Assembly: GCA_037127255.1 (NCBI GenBank)
Contig: JBANSL010000005.1
Location: 9,936,001-10,000,000, forward strand
DNA from: Persicaria tinctoria
Lineage: Eukaryota > Streptophyta > Magnoliopsida > Caryophyllales > Polygonaceae
Length of the DNA stretch: 64,000 nucleotides
Direction: 5' to 3'
This document shows, piece after piece, positions 62,845-64,000 of the stretch. Numbering within the stretch: the first letter of the stretch is position 1; every line of letters begins with the position of its first letter. Below the pieces are notes generated by a model that searched no databases, was not told the DNA's origin, and saw only the letters and a list, made by a program, of their open reading frames with translations. The position numbers were made by a program, and so were the translations under genes.

Positions 62845-64000
62845 ATGAGCCGGTTACCTATCATAAATTGGGTCCTCCTTCACAAAAATGTCCTTTCTGC
62901 AATGCTACCATGTGGTACGAGGAGAGAAATACAAAATCTAAAGCCACATATCCCACCTTCTCAACATGCTGCCAGGAAGGAAAAGTTCGTTTGGAGAAAC
63001 TAAGGGAATCCCCTGCACCACTAAAGCAACTTCTGGATTATGAGAACCCTTCTGCTGGGCCTTTTCGAGAAAAAATACGAGCATACAATGCAATGCTCTG
63101 CTTCACATCTTTTGGAGCACGAATTGATAACTCTGTTAATGAAGGAAGAGGACCATATACATTCAGGATATCTGGCCAGAACTATCATAGATTTGGATCT
63201 TTGTTGCCCATGGAAGGAACACATCCTAGGTATGCTCAACTATATTTCTATGATACAGAAAATGAGATTGAAAATAGATTGGCTATACTTGGCAATGACA
63301 GAAAAGGCATTGACCAATCAATAGTCATACAACTGAAAGAGATGTTGGATGCTCATAGTTGTGTCGCAAAGACATTTCGAATGGCAAGGGATTGGTGCAA
63401 AGTCAACAATTCATTAGAACTCAAGATTCGGCTAATAGGAGAAAGGCAACCAACTCAAAGGCAATATAATCTTCCAGATGTCTCTCAAGTAGCAGCCTTG
63501 GTAGTAGGTGATTTTGGGCAAGCAACTGCAGCAAGAGATATTGTTATAAACAGCAAAGCATCTGGACTACGAACAATATCAGAATTGCATCCATTGTATA
63601 TGGCATTACAGTATCCCCTACTATTTCCACATGGTGAAGACGGCTTCCATGAAAACATCCCTTATCATAACAACACGGGTCGCCGAAAAACCAAGAGAGA
63701 ATTTGTCACCATGAAAGAATATTACTGTTACAGAATCCAACAAAGATATGATGAAGACACAACCATTCTAAGGGGAGGCAGGTTATCTCAAGCATATTTA
63801 GTGGATTCTTTTACTTCAATTGAAGGGCAACGAATTCGTTGGGTGCAATATAATCAAGAGGAGCTACGGGCAGACCTATATCAGAATATATGTGATGCGG
63901 TCACAAAAGGAGACACAAATGCAAGAGCAATTGGGAAAAGAATAGTTCTCCCTTCAAGTTTTATCGGTAGTCGTAGATACATGGTGCAAAATTATCAAGA
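62845..64000 (+). CDS. Helitron Rep/helicase protein, N-terminal part (runs off the window)
   Basis: From an acceptor (TTTACTAG at 62,837-62,844) a frame stays open for 385 codons to the last base. It starts with a cysteine cluster (KCPFCNATMWYEERNTK, CCQEGKVRLEKLRE), then GPYTFRISGQNYHRFGSLLP, LHPLYMALQYPLLFPHGEDG, and the start of the Helitron-like N domain: MKEYYCYRIQQRYDEDT, LRGGRLSQAYLVDSF, GKRIVLPSSFIGSRRYMVQN. The HUH nuclease histidines and the Pif1-type helicase motifs lie past the window edge, so intactness cannot be judged. No frameshift or stop is seen in this part. It would nick and unwind DNA for rolling-circle transposition. Confidence 0.88.

Larger units (their letters stand above)
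56887..64000 (+). mobile_element. Helitron (rolling-circle transposon), 5' part
   Basis: The 5' terminus TCTATACTATCTATATAAGG at 56,887, preceded by A (56,886), matches the TC-start of plant Helitrons, which insert between A and T. Downstream and in the same orientation lie an RPA-like single-strand-binding protein gene and the start of a Rep/helicase gene, the gene pair typical of autonomous plant Helitrons. The 3' CTRR end with hairpin is beyond the window. The length within the window is 7.1 kb. Confidence 0.8.

Overview
The window is nuclear DNA of a flowering plant, almost certainly a eudicot. The evidence is many short exons with GT-AG introns, plastid- and mitochondrion-targeted proteins, PPR editing factors, gibberellin metabolism and dense small DNA transposons (Stowaway, Tourist-like, hAT, MULE, Helitron). 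I cannot name the species.

Layout. 1-9,100 has no convincing gene. It holds a 2,035-bp tandem duplication whose second copy carries a Tourist-like insertion, a Stowaway-like MITE and a decayed PIF/Harbinger-like piece. 9,133-12,560 (-) is a CCHC zinc-knuckle protein with a site II promoter. 12,860-16,700 holds a broken LINE reverse transcriptase, a 412-bp tandem duplication of a promoter-like segment, a tRNA-like SINE relic and a GTGTCG-rich repeat. 16,724-19,706 (-) is an XK-1-type FGGY sugar kinase. 20,645-23,924 is a transposon cluster. 24,428-34,160 (+) is a 24-exon kinesin-7 with a C-terminal RING finger. 35,080-36,860 is a CCCGAA-rich repeat split by a third copy of the Tourist-like family. 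37,068-42,699 (+) is the chloroplast ATP-synthase assembly factor BFA3/CGLD11, with a hAT-like and a Stowaway element in one intron. 43,528-45,468 (+) is a DYW-type PPR editing factor (REME1-like). 46,356-47,588 (-) is a second PPR protein, sharing a short bidirectional promoter with an AP-1 sigma adaptin (49,092-50,297, +). 50,974-55,971 (-) is ent-kaurene synthase. 56,887 to the window end is a Helitron with an RPA-like gene (one nonsense codon) and the start of its Rep/helicase gene, which runs off the edge.

The kinase, kinesin and BFA3 genes follow the order of Arabidopsis loci At2g21370, At2g21380 and At2g21385 as I remember them, so this looks like a conserved block. Otherwise the genes are unrelated housekeeping functions (organelle RNA editing, ATP synthase assembly, vesicle traffic, gibberellin synthesis) and do not form a pathway cluster. 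I rebuilt the exon structures by hand from splice signals and reading phase. Seven of the eight host genes close in frame across every exon; the DYW PPR gene has a single exon.
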